Assembly (NCBI GenBank): GCA_014904845.1
Contig: MU119228.1
Coordinates: 124,001 to 188,000, forward strand
DNA from: Acephala macrosclerotiorum
Lineage: Eukaryota > Ascomycota > Leotiomycetes > Helotiales > Mollisiaceae
DNA length: 64,000 nt
Reading direction: 5' to 3'
Translations under genes and position numbers: made by a program
The notes under the pieces: generated by a model
Databases searched by the model: none
The model's input: the letters and a program-made list of their open reading frames with translations, nothing else
Told to the model about the DNA's origin: nothing
In this document: in pieces, positions 33,945 through 44,496 of the stretch
Layout: each line of letters begins with the position of its first letter
Numbering within the stretch: the first letter of the stretch is position 1

Positions 33945-34974
33945 TTACCTAAACGTCCTTGGACTGTGCCGAGTACGCTGTTTCTTTAACGTAGACCCTG
34001 TGTCGTTGTTCCGTTTACGTTTCGGAGCTGGTACGGGAGGGAGGGGCGGCAGTGTACAGGTAGTACTCAAGGGAAATTGTTCAAATATTGCCCGTAATGC
34101 ACCTTGTCGACCTTGTTCCTCCATAAAATTGAACCATGGCGTGCGACGAATGTTTATATTCCCAAGCAAATTGTACTCTGCACCGATAATCGAAGTGAAG
34201 AACGATGAAGGGATCTGCACCGACAGTCGTTGGATCCAGTGTGTATGTATCACCATAATTTGAACCTGGTACGTCGTCACATTAGTGCTGGTAAGCTCAG
34301 CAGTAGCCTAGAGACGTCGCATACCTTATATGAATTTGCAGACGGGCGTGCTAGGCGTTGCTCATCCGCCAACGTGAGAAGTGTGTAGAGCTCCGTTGAA
34401 TTTAGCTGCGACTCGTGCCGTCGCCTGTTTCGAATGAGGACTGCTATAGAGTGTCCATTTTCCACATCTCGTCCAGTCATAACCGTGTTGACACCCTGTG
34501 TGCGAGTATCGCCAGTAATGCGTAACGCGCTCTCCGCTCTGCATGTCAGGTTAGCACGAAGAAAACACCGGGCGCATACAGAGTCTACCTTTGAAATGTA
34601 ACCCGATTCTCCGAGTGCTGCTTTCCTAAAGCCTGTGCCCAGCAAGTGAACAAACTTGCGATCCATTCTGAACAGGCTTTCGCCATTTCAGGTCGGGTCT
34701 GAAAATCGCGTGGAAGGCATTGTATATTTCCCTGGTATGTGCTTGTCGCACAAAATGCGTCTATAGCCGAAGACGTTTCAATCGATGGTCGGATAGAGCT
34801 CTCATCTTCTTCCTCAAAATTGATATGGAGGTCGGATAGCTGTGCATCAGTAAGAGCTGTTTTCGAAAGATTGCTAAGTAGTTCGCGAATAGTGTACTGC
34901 CATGAGGGCGTGGAAGACGGTGATTTTGAAGATCGCGTGGATGTGGGTAATCGATTTAAATGAAGAGTTGCTGT
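33945..34974 (-). CDS. uncharacterised multi-exon protein, 5' end not resolved
   Basis: Three joined exons: up to 34589 (open in frame back to 34974), 34538-34325 and 34265-33945; introns 50 and 59 nt with good sites (CTAAC branch in the first). The protein reads YTIRELLSNLSKTALTDAQL, HINFEEEDESSIRPSIET, then MAKACSEWIASLFTCWAQAL, ESALRITGDTRTQGVNTVM, a basic region (IRNRRRHESQLN), FFTSIIGAEYNLLGNINI and a basic C-terminus with a nuclear-type signal (PAPKRKRNN, TLKKQRTRHS). I do not recognise a domain. An upstream exon is needed, since a TGA at 34975-34977 precedes with no good ATG. It diverges from the gene at 35259. Confidence 0.55.
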
Positions 34975-35258
34975 TCAGCCTATGTCAGCATCGGTCGATA
35001 TACTCTGAGCAAGTATGGCTCTGACCGGTATCTACAATTGCGCCCGCGCTGACAGACATGGGACTGCTGCAGTTGTTCTTCGTGAGTATGATGTTTCTTT
35101 CGGTATTTGTCGTTATTCGTTCTGGTGGCCAACGAAAGTGACGCGAAGAAACAATGGCTTACATAAACCAAACCCCTGATGATAAGGTATCAAGCGTTGT
35201 CGAGTCAACGCGAACTTGGTACTTTTAGTCTTAGTGCGTATTTGTCTCTACAATTTAG

Positions 35259-36581
35259 ATGTACAGAATGGCCATACGCACTCCAGCTGATGTGAGGGAA
35301 TTCTTGGAACAGTTCCCCTCCTGGCCAGAAGATTCCCTGGAGCAGAGAATTGACATCGAGGCTGGAAGTCGGTGGACAATCCGTGACATCGGCACATTCC
35401 AGATTCTGCGTCTAGATAGAAGAAAGGACTTTCCCGTATGGCTTCAAGATCAGTACATGGAAGCTCGGGGGAGGGTGAGGGCGAGTAACGAAATTCAGAG
35501 AGCTATCCAGCTTTTAGGCACAAACTGGAGACAGCTCAGCCGGGCCGCGTTGATTGAAGCATCTGGTTCTTTCGGAGCCTTCTTCAGCCTCCTAGCGGAA
35601 GTTATTGAACAGCCCCCTACGCCTGTGCCAGATCGCTACCTGAGAGATATATTCCCCACGGCTCAAATTCCACAGCAGTCCAGTCAAGAATCCTCATCTT
35701 CTGGGCCACCTTCCTCGCCTCTCGAACCTCCACCGAAGCGGATGCGAGGTCAACGCTATTCCGACAGCTATCACCCATCCAACAACTCTGTTGATGAATC
35801 GGAGCAGTCTCGCTATGACGAGCAGGTAAAGGCTGAGCCTGTGACCAACGGTTGCTTCTATCACTTTCTGGAATGTGTAACTGAGAACTCAAGACGAGTT
35901 GGGGATGAAGGGTTCCGGCTTGAATGGGCACTCACGCAAGACTCGTTCCATGTTCGAACGCCACACTCTCATTTTTCTTCGAAGAACGATGGGGGCCTTG
36001 TCCACAGGGGTAATATATCGGGCCAATGGAAGCGGCAAAGTGAAATTTCGTACTGCTCGATTGAGATAAGTAACTGTAGTCTCTTGATAGCAAGCATCTG
36101 ACGGCATTCTAGGCCAAAGCTCGCCATAATACTGTGACTAAACCCGAGGAAAATCAAGCGCAAGAAGCCTCCCATATGGTAGGAATGTACGCACAACGGA
36201 TCTCGAATCTACAAACTGGGGGTCTCCACCCATGGAACGTGTCAGTACTGATCTCGCTCTCGGCCTCCTTTCTACTGAATAAAATGCGTTCAACTTACCT
36301 TATCCTGAGTTAGCTAATAAATAGTTAGAATTCCACTGACCACTGCGTCTCAGAATAATACTTTCCTCGTTCTTGGCACCTTCCCTTATGAATATGCGAC
36401 GTATCTTAAGACTGGAGAGCAGTCAAATTACTCAGCCTTTCCTGAAATCCAGGAGTACGGTCCGTTTGATCTCAAAGATACTGCAGATTTTGAGATTATG
36501 AGTGAAATTGTAGTCGCACTGATATTGAAGATACAAAGCTTCGGTTCTTTTCCTCGCCCTTCGGATAACACGGAACCCTGA
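35259..36581 (+). CDS. uncharacterised protein with PD-(D/E)XK-like ExK motif, damaged splice donor
   Basis: Three exons in one frame, 35259-36065, 36113-36238 and 36354-36581, would give 386 aa. The N-terminal part is helical (TPADVREFLEQFPSWPED, EIQRAIQLLGTNWRQL), followed by a disordered Pro/Ser part with PPPKRMRGQR. The C-terminal domain reads EGFRLEWALTQDSFHVRTPH, NDGGLVHRG, then SYCSIEAKARHN (an ExK motif formed only after splicing), SHMVGMYAQRI, and FLVLGTFPYEYATYLK. The layout resembles PD-(D/E)XK nuclease-like proteins common in filamentous fungi; that is a fold-level guess. The first intron begins ATAAGT where GTAAGT is expected (36066-36071), so the present transcript would likely retain it and stop after 280 aa, before the motif is completed. 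Confidence 0.5.
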
Positions 36582-37231
36582 GGTAATTTTTTATTGTTAT
36601 ATAACACTACAAATATTTTATCTACCTTTGCTTTTCAGAAACAGATTCTTGCGGTAAGCCTCTTTGTGCCATACTATTATTCCGAGGTTTGATATTTCGT
36701 GTGATGACCCTGGAAGATTTGGAGCGACTCTAAAGCTGAATGTGAACGCCTTCGCGCGATAAATTGGAGCTTCTTGGGTGCTCTCATCGCGCAGGCGACT
36801 ATTCTAGTGATCTTCTCGGTAAAAACGAGGGATGAGGAGGTAAAGTGAGATCTCTTCAAAGCCAGCCGACCTGCCTAGCATATAAGATAGGATCTTCTAA
36901 TTTGACACTTGTAAACCCGGTGAGTTCTTCTTCCCAATTTCTTTCTGCTTGGAGGGACCGATTGCTCAGGTTTTTTTTTTTAAAAAAAAAAAAAATACGA
37001 CAAGTCGATTCCAGGAATGTTCACGTGCGTTAGTTCGAGCCACAATCTAAGACGACAAATTCGCATTACTTCTGCTTTCTTTTCGCTAATAATCTCGATC
37101 AACTCTAGGAATTGTCCCTGGAGTCGTGGTAAGATCTTACATGATAATCTTTGGAATTGAGATCTTGAGTTAGGACCACTCGTCGACAATGTTAAAAATT
37201 CGCCCCCTCGGTCGACAACATACAGCAAGAA
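36582..37231. other. intergenic with a T11A14 palindromic homopolymer tract
   Basis: No gene seen. Eleven T then fourteen A stand at 36971-36995, a self-complementary tract. Confidence 0.45.
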
Positions 37232-37480
37232 ATGGGCTGGAGTTCACAAAGCGTTCTTATCATCGATATTCAATGCCAGCTGCTTCAGTAGCACGCGGCC
37301 ATTCTTCTTCTTCGATTTTGCGACATTTGTGAAGCAAACCTGGCATCAAAGTACCAAAGTGCACGCACCTTCTCAGCTACGGCCATCTTCCATCAAGCAT
37401 TAAAACCGAGCACAGCACCTACTCCGAACCCAAACCCAAACCCAAGCCCAAAAGACACGGAAGTATGCACTCTCATTAAG

Positions 37481-38095
37481 ATGATCCTACTAGGGTTATT
37501 TCTTATCTTCGTGCACACTGAAATTTGGGTCGAACAGATCGATTTCCCTCTCGCCAAATACCTCTTTGGTCAACAGATAGCCGAGCTCACAATTGATCCT
37601 CCACTCTTCCTCCTCTTGAGGATGGTTCCTGCCACGGTCTTTCGGGTCGCAGCAGGTGCTCCTTTCAAAGTCCTTGGCAGGGAAGAGATCTCACCAACCA
37701 CCGATGTCCTGGTTTTGAGACCAACGGAATGGATCTTGAAGCCAAGGTTGAGGAGAAGAGGTGACCCGTATGAGAGGTTCTGGGTTAGGGGACCATGGGG
37801 AGTTGAGATTGAAAATCCTACGATTATTGGAGAGACCCTCTGGCTCTTTGGGTCGGTGCAGATTGAGAAGCCTGTGTTTGATGGCAAAGGAAAGAGGGTT
37901 CTCAAGAAGAAAAAGTTCTTGCAAGTGGTGGAAGCGGGAGAGCAGGATTTGGTGGGAGATTTGAGGATTGAGGTTCCGAAGAATGTTGGGGAGTCTGAAT
38001 TGGATAATTTGGGACGATATATAAGGGAGCTGAAGGTTAGGGATAGAGTATTGCTTTCAGGGCCGGCTAGAAGGTGTGAGGAGAATGACATTTAA
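37481..38095 (+). CDS. family copy B, predicted mitochondrial membrane protein with disrupted 5' end
   Basis: The open frame from the ATG at 37481 gives 204 aa: a membrane helix (MILLGLFLIFVHTEIWV), then VLGREEISPTTDVLVLRPTEW, GDPYERFWVRGPWGVEIENP, an insert of about 25 residues absent from the other copies, LVGDLRIEVPKN and RVLLSGPARR. The same frame is readable upstream to an ATG at 37232, through ARTFSATAIFHQAL (presequence-like, matching RSFSI and RSFSV of copies A and D) and a Pro/Asn-rich linker, but a TAG at 37289-37291 interrupts it. So either a shortened protein without presequence is made or the gene is dead. Confidence 0.6.
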   Translation: MILLGLFLIFVHTEIWVEQIDFPLAKYLFGQQIAELTIDPPLFLLLRMVPATVFRVAAGAPFKVLGREEISPTTDVLVLRPTEWILKPRLRRRGDPYERFWVRGPWGVEIENPTIIGETLWLFGSVQIEKPVFDGKGKRVLKKKKFLQVVEAGEQDLVGDLRIEVPKNVGESELDNLGRYIRELKVRDRVLLSGPARRCEENDI

Positions 38096-38778
38096 GTTAC
38101 TTGGGGGCTTTTATTCTCTTTACACATCCTCGCTACTCAACCTTAGGACTCTACTCCGGATTTGGATCAATAGGTATAATTTAGATACTCTTCAACATGA
38201 CGTCCGTCAGAGCAATTAAGGCCACATTTATGTAAGGGGGTTGGTCAATCACGTTCTGAATCACAATTGGAAGTGAGAAAATTCAAATCCTTGGGCTATG
38301 GCAACTCACTCCTTGGCATTTCGCAATCGTGCGCTCCTCACCATGCCTCGGACGCACTCAATGTTCGTCAATCCACCCCATAGGGCGCCCGCGATCACGA
38401 CGGCTTTTCGCCATTAATGTCGGGCTCAAGCAAAATTTATTGCACGAGACTACTCTTACTCCCTCAATCGATACTTTGTGTCAGTTGAGATCTCGTAATT
38501 AGGTGGTATTGGTGGAAAACGCACTGAGACAGTGTTCGATTTTGAAATGAGGTCTCACGCTCGACCGAGCATCGGCTCATATGGGTTGTCTCGGCTGGCC
38601 TGAATGCACTGGTGAATTTCCTTTATTAAGGGAATATTCCCACCTAGTTAGATGGGCAGATTAGACATCACAATACCACTCCTTTTGCCCCCTCGACTGA
38701 TATTTTAGCAGTAGTACTAGCATTCAACGATTCAAAACATCGCCCTTCCAACACCAGCCACTCTCAACCACCCGTCGC
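38096..38778. other. intergenic between family copies B and C
   Basis: No further gene seen. Confidence 0.35.
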
Positions 38779-39385
38779 ATGACACGATACCAGCAATACA
38801 GGCCCCAAGAGGAACCCAAAAAGAAACGGTCAATCACAGAATGGATCGTACTTCTCTCCATATGTTTCGTCGGCTCAGATACCTACTCCTTCCGGGAATA
38901 TATCGAGTATCCTATCAACAAGCTCATATCTGGTCAGGTGTTTGCTGAGAGGCAAAACATTTCCATCACTGGATCTGCACTGGGATTTTCACATGTACCG
39001 GTTTTGAAGCGGAAAGGGTCAACTTCTCTTAGCCGCTGACAAAGAGGATTCGCTGGAATATATGGGAGACCCTGCCGTGTTCATTGTTCGACCAGAGGAA
39101 TGGCTGTGAAAAACAGAGTGGAGGAATAGGGGTGATCCTTATGAGGGGTTTTGGGTAAGAGGATCATGGGGTGTTGAATTGAGTTTCCGATCATTCGAGG
39201 AAAGAAGTTCATCAAGGTGGTCAAGGCGAGGCCAGAGGACGTGGTTAGAGATTTGAGGATTGAGATTCCGAAGGAGTTGGAGGGGGGAGAGGCGTAGTCG
39301 AGAAGATGAGAGGGTTGATAAGGTCGTTGAAGGTTGGGGATATGATTCGGATTTAGAGGCCGGCTAGGAAGTCCTATTTAGTGTC
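38779..39385 (+). pseudogene. family copy C, dead
   Basis: Starts MTRYQQYRPQEEPKKKRS with a helix (ITEWIVLLSICFVGSD) and REYIEYPINKLISGQ, matching REAIEYPIIES of copy D. It is stopped at 39038, yet the family blocks go on: DPAVFIVRPEEWL then a stop, RGDPYEGFWVRGSWGVEL, a one-base frame change, KKFIKVVKARPEDVVRDLRI, EIPKELEGGEA and a stop. The presequence region is missing. Several independent lesions make it a clear pseudogene. Confidence 0.75.
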
Positions 39386-40924
39386 AACATCTGCATATTG
39401 GAGAGATGTGGGTGTTGGTGAAAGCTGTGAGATACCCTGCCGAGCACCGCTCTGCTTTTAGGGACGCCAGAGGTAGGACGTTGAAGAGGATGCAATTGCC
39501 ACTGGAAGCTCAAACAACGCCGCCCACATATGATTTCAGCAAGTTATCTCCATTTCTCGGGCAATGTCAGACCTCAGTCAACAATCAGGCCCTCTTGCAA
39601 GATGCGATCGTGGGAATTCAGCAACACTGGACGTCCCTTCCTCTCCAAGTACGACCCCGCACAACACCTTCCTCACAACCCACCACGCTGTTCCATCTCA
39701 ACACAAATTCCTTGCCCTAGTAAAAAGGCCTTTTCCTTTCCCTTCTTTTTGATTTCTTTTTTTCTAGGGCGAGAAGGAGAATAGAAGGCGGGTACAACGG
39801 CAAGAAGTGTAGTGCGAGAGAGGTGCCTCTTTGGGAGACTGAAGACGATGGCTGCATCGTATACTTACAACTTAAACAAATCGGAATACATATGGAACTA
39901 AAATTGCCACATTTCTGCTTTCTTTTCTCTCTCGCTAGTGATATTTTGGTGAGGTATTTCGTTGGTGTTGAAGGCGCGGTTGCAGGCGAGGGCGGTTCGC
40001 GTGCATCACTTCCTTCGCTCACACAAGTAATTTGAAACGTATAACGCCGGCTGGAATAGATATACATTGGATTTTGAAATTGACACTCATACCGATCTTC
40101 AAATTCAAGCCTGAAATAGTTTCGCAGGCTAAATCCTTTGATGTTCTGGTGTTCCCAAAGATCGTGGGTACTATAATTGCAACTCCAAAAGTTCATCTAC
40201 CAAATTCGACCCCTCAACGCGTCGTAAACGCTTCCAAAATCTCAGAATGGATACTCCAGATTCTGTTCAATTCATATATTCTGGTACTTTACCATTGGAG
40301 CCGTTGATCTTATGATGTCGTTGCGCGGAAGTCAGAGACATGGTCGGGGCAGGCCACTATTTTTTCAGGGCTCTGTCGCTATAAGTCTAGCGCCTTGCAG
40401 GCAGACAGGCGCTAAATCTACAGGGCACTGACCACCAAAGTTTCAGGGCTCTCGACCAACCCTGCTCCATTCCCGAACAACAAGATGAAGCTTGTTCTAC
40501 CAAAATTCCATCGCCAATGATTATTATTATTCTTTAGAAGGTATATTGATTCATGTAGAGATTAGAATCAAATTTTATATTTCTTCGAGGGATCACGTGC
40601 CAAAATCCCGACCATCTGCTTCAGCCACAATCGCGAACTTTTCATCAACTTCATCTACGCGTTTTGACCTGCACCCCCACCAACTCTCCTCCAAAGGGTC
40701 TACCGGAGTAATCATGAAGCCTTGAATCGTCCAAGTTAGACTGTGGCACGCCCACTGGTTTATCACGACGGAAGCACTTCCTCGTTGACTGCCCCGAGAT
40801 CCTCAGGTTTGTTCCAGTCTGATCATCAAGGTTCGTGAAATTCGACGACCATGTGCTGATTCTCATAGTATTTCATACGACTCCCAGTTAGACGCAAATC
40901 TACGCCCCTCTTTAAGATCACGCG
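39386..40924. other. intergenic between family copies C and D
   Basis: About 1.5 kb. Short frames only. At 40360-40460 TTCAGGGCTCT occurs twice around a GCGCC...GGCGC stem and CTACAGGGCAC, words like those in the MITE at 4161, but clear ends were not found. Confidence 0.35.
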
Positions 40925-41770
40925 ATGTTGAGGACACGTGAAATTTGGAGAAATCTCCAAATAGTCGGAAGGACTTTCGGCTCCAAAACCTCGGTACCAT
41001 GCCAATCCGCCTTGTGCGTTAAGCCAGCACGCTTCCGATGGTCAGGTCAGCAGAGTTTCAATCACCAACTCAGTCCATTCTACTCTTCGTTTCAACGTAG
41101 CTTCTCAGTTTATCATCGCCCCTTCGATCGACCACCACCAAGAACGTACTTCACTTTGCCCGAAGCAGAGAAGAAACCTCGAGTCACGTTCCTTCGGAAA
41201 ACATTCAGAGTGGTATTTCGAGTATTCCTGGGCATCATTCTGGTATTCATTATCATTGACATCTCTCCTTACCGCGAGGCCATCGAATATCCAATTATCG
41301 AATCTTCAGACGGGACTGAGGCCGCAGACCTCAATAATTACTCGCCTTTTCGAGCAGCGCTTGGGTGGGAACCTTGGCCCGTGTTCAGGCTCGGTGCAGG
41401 AGGTGCTCAAACTGCGACTTTCTTCATAGTCGTTGGCATAGAAGAGGTCTCCGCCACGTCATTCATTCTGAGTCTAAGACCCCGCGCTTGGTGGGATCAC
41501 CCAGAAAAGGGACAAGATGGTGATCCTTATGAGCGATATTCAAAAAGGGGTCCTTGGGGAGTGGAGATCGAGGAGCCTACGGGGATGAGGAAGTTCTATA
41601 CGGTCCTGACACCCCGCCCTGATGATGTAGTGGGAGATCTCTGCATCATGGTTGAGTGCGAGTTAGTCGAAGAGGACGTTATGGTTAGCTACGTTGCGAG
41701 TCGTAATATTGGGGATTGGGTACTAGTCCTAGGCCCACGGAGAAAGAAAACTATCACAGTAGCTGAGTGA
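40925..41770 (+). CDS. family copy D, predicted mitochondrial single-pass membrane protein
   Basis: Single exon, 281 aa. Arg/Ser-rich presequence with FQRSFSVYHRPFDRPPPRTY, which aligns with FRRSFSIPRHLHQQPLKTY of copy A. Then EKKPRVTFLRKTFRVVFRVF, a strongly hydrophobic helix (LGIILVFIIIDIS), REAIEYPIIES, and the soluble domain: FFIVVGIEEV, FILSLRPRAWW, GDPYERYSKRGPWGVEIEEP, VVGDLCIMVE and DWVLVLGPRRKK. No intron and no lesion. Function unknown; inner-membrane location with the main domain on one side is an inference from presequence plus one helix. Confidence 0.7.
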   Translation: MLRTREIWRNLQIVGRTFGSKTSVPCQSALCVKPARFRWSGQQSFNHQLSPFYSSFQRSFSVYHRPFDRPPPRTYFTLPEAEKKPRVTFLRKTFRVVFRVFLGIILVFIIIDISPYREAIEYPIIESSDGTEAADLNNYSPFRAALGWEPWPVFRLGAGGAQTATFFIVVGIEEVSATSFILSLRPRAWWDHPEKGQDGDPYERYSKRGPWGVEIEEPTGMRKFYTVLTPRPDDVVGDLCIMVECELVEEDVMVSYVASRNIGDWVLVLGPRRKKTITVAE

Positions 41771-43019
41771 AGGCTTCTTCGCTCTCTTCCAACCTTCAGC
41801 GGCTACAAATCGTTCGTCTTCCCTCATTACCTTACCTTTTAACTACACTCGTGTCCTCAGTCCTACACAAACCCGGCTCTCCTCTCTCCTTTGCATCCCG
41901 ATACTTTGCTGTTGCTTTTTTCTGCAGAGTTTCTTGAACGCTGCCAAAAGCTCGGGTATGTTGGTATTGCACGCACATAGGGCCAACTCATACTCTTAGA
42001 GGCCACGTACCATATGCTCTTTTCCGCTAGAAATATAAATTCTCCCAAGGTAATGATAGTCTTGCATTCTCGTGACCTGGTAGCTAGGCTATGAAGTCCA
42101 AAAATCCCGATCGAGATCTTCCCATCTTCAAAAGTTTTCCAACACAAGTAAAACCTTGACGGCAGTCTAGGCCAAGCTTTATGATCTTCGATCTCATGCG
42201 TTCATACATCAAGTGACAGGAACGATTCAGTTGTCGAAAGGGGATCCGTGCAATCAAACTTCTGTCACAAGTGCTGTTGTCTGTATTGGTCTTGCTATTA
42301 AACTTTCACGGCAGAACTTCAATCCGGATCGACCACACCTTTCGAATATTTGAGATCCTGACTATGGGATCAACTGCACTATGAATGTAGCCGATGCCTT
42401 TCAAATGCGACAAGTGGACAAGCTGCTATGGCATACTTGGGATTCATTAAACTTCTACACACGGCTTCTATGGATTATGCTGTGTATCTTTGTACCCAAA
42501 TGTCAAACGATAAACCGGAGTCCTTGGGATAATAATCACCCTCGTTATCCTCTTCAACGGTTCGAAACTCAAGTTAAAGTACATAGGTGGTTCTTTCAAG
42601 CTTGATTTTTAAGGTTACTCGTAACGGGGTAGCAGGCAAATGCTTAATCTAGGGACTAATTTAATGATCAGGATGCAGTTCTCATCTTGAAGTCTGGTAC
42701 CGCATATAGGCCGGATTTTTAAGACACAACTGAAGTACGTTGCATGTTTGCGGCGTACGGCACACAACTCTTCCTTTTTATCCGGTAGTTTGGAGGTAGG
42801 AGAACGCGAACTGATGACACCCGAACACATCGGCTGTGGACATCTAAGAATTCGGTACCGAACATCGAAGGTGTTTGCTGTCATGTCCACATCCTTCTGG
42901 GACAGGAGTTCCCAACGCATGTTCAAGAGCAAAGGAAAAATTTCACCGTAGTGGCATGTCATTCATGCTCGATTCTATATGTTCTTCCCTACGACAACTT
43001 TGGAAGATTCTTAGCCTCT
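41771..43019. other. intergenic, no gene seen
   Basis: Short frames without family features on both strands. Confidence 0.35.
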
Positions 43020-43118
43020 GATTCACTTGATTCACTTGATTCACTTGATTCACTTGATTCACTTGATTCACTTGATTCACTTGATTCACTTGATTCACTT
43101 GATTCACTTGATTCACAT
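43020..43118. repeat. 9-bp minisatellite, 10 perfect copies plus one variant
   Basis: Unit GATTCACTT, head to tail from 43020 to 43109 without a single change, then GATTCACAT at 43110-43118. Since the unit is a multiple of three it opens long frames in several registers. Confidence 0.95.
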
Positions 43119-44496
43119 GGATCATAATGAGAACGGTACTCGTTCCGCCAAGCCATGCCCCGAATTTCATGGCATGAATGTCCAAGGCTATCCTGTCGAC
43201 TTATCATCATCTGATATTTATCCTTTCTTGTGATCAGCCTTTTGCAAATCAAACATCCGAAGACACGATCTGGACGGCGGTGATCATCAAGAACTTGGGA
43301 AGAACTGTTTGTATATGAAATTTGACTTCGTCCTGACAGCGGGATGGGAACAGACTTTAATTTAATTATTTTTCCCGCTGACAACAGTATCATACAATTT
43401 TAGCAGATGGGGCCTTCAACCATTCATAAGATTAAATTCCGAAGACGACTTTGCCGCCACATCTAAGATTAGCAGGCCGCGTCGCCTGTTATGCCTTTCA
43501 TCCGTGAACATGAAAACATCAGATGGGTGACGACAGTCATCAGAGATTTTGTGATGCGGGGTTTCGCATTCAGGTTCTGAGGCTGGAGGACCATCTTACA
43601 AAGTTCAAGGTTGTTCGGACCTCCTTGCAGCCCCCCTTGTCTAATCTGATCGATAACCCCTGAAATCATCACGGGTTGTCGCAGAACAAACCTGTCACAC
43701 ATCCTCGCCTAGAGAACTCAAACCTTATGAGACGACCTCCGTCCCAAGAAATGCCCGGCCATCTGATATCGCCAAGCGCAAGACCCTGAAAAGTAATGCC
43801 ACCAATCGTAATGGCGAGAGAACACGAAGAAGGTCCATCATCGCGATCATCAATCACGGGTCGTCTCTCAGTCCAATACTCGGGTGCCATCAAGGTGCAA
43901 CATTTTCATCTGACGTCTTGGCCATCTGATACCGCGCATATCGACTCACCGTCCTCAACGGCCGGGGTGCGTCTTCGTCCGTGGCTCCATACGAACTATG
44001 ATTAACCAATCGGTGGGCCCTCCGAAAGCGCTGGGAGGGTTCTAGCCGCGCCCAAGGGCAGTTTGTGGCGATGGCCTCGACCGTCATGGGGTCTGGCGGC
44101 TGCACACCGGAAGGAGTTCATCCAAGAGAGGTCTGAGAAACGCCATGTTCTCCAGTATGATCTGCTTTGAAGTAATTCAACTGAATGCTAAGGGTGACAA
44201 GAGTGGAAAACCATGCCGGGCTACCGTTTGATCCATTTTTCAGAAGAAATGATGGTTTTCTGGACAGTTCCGAACGATTCAAGCTATAAGAGACCTTCGC
44301 CCACTCTGCATTGCTATTTCTCTTCATCGCATCTTCAGTCTTTCATTCGATTCACTATACATTCTTTCATTCTCCAGTTCTGTGAACTTACTCTTCGACA
44401 CATTCTTTATTGCTATATTCTACATCCTTAGGCCGGCCCTTCTTTAACTGTTTATATTTTATATCGAATCTACAGTCTCTCCCCACAACCGCCATC
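43119..44496. other. intergenic with coding-like frames of unknown nature on the minus strand
   Basis: Minus-strand frames at 43890-44105 (ending ARYQMAKTSDENVAP) and 43669-43893 (APEYWTERRPVIDDRDD, then SLAITIGGITFQGLALGDIR) overlap by a few bases in different frames, as a gene with a frame lesion might. No family recognised, no confident splice sites. The right part holds the promoter of the secreted protein. Confidence 0.3.
44284..44290 (+). promoter_or_regulatory. possible TATA box of the secreted protein gene
   Basis: CTATAAG about 210 bp before the ATG at 44497, followed by the CT-rich leader common in highly expressed fungal genes (44300-44400). Confidence 0.3.

Noticed and set aside
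43020..43118. CRISPR-like array
   Set aside because: Head-to-tail 9-bp units without spacers in a fungal genome.
42989..43393. Long frames rich in SSE, NQV or IHL over the minisatellite
   Set aside because: They exist only because the 9-bp repeat is a multiple of three; flanks show no coding character.
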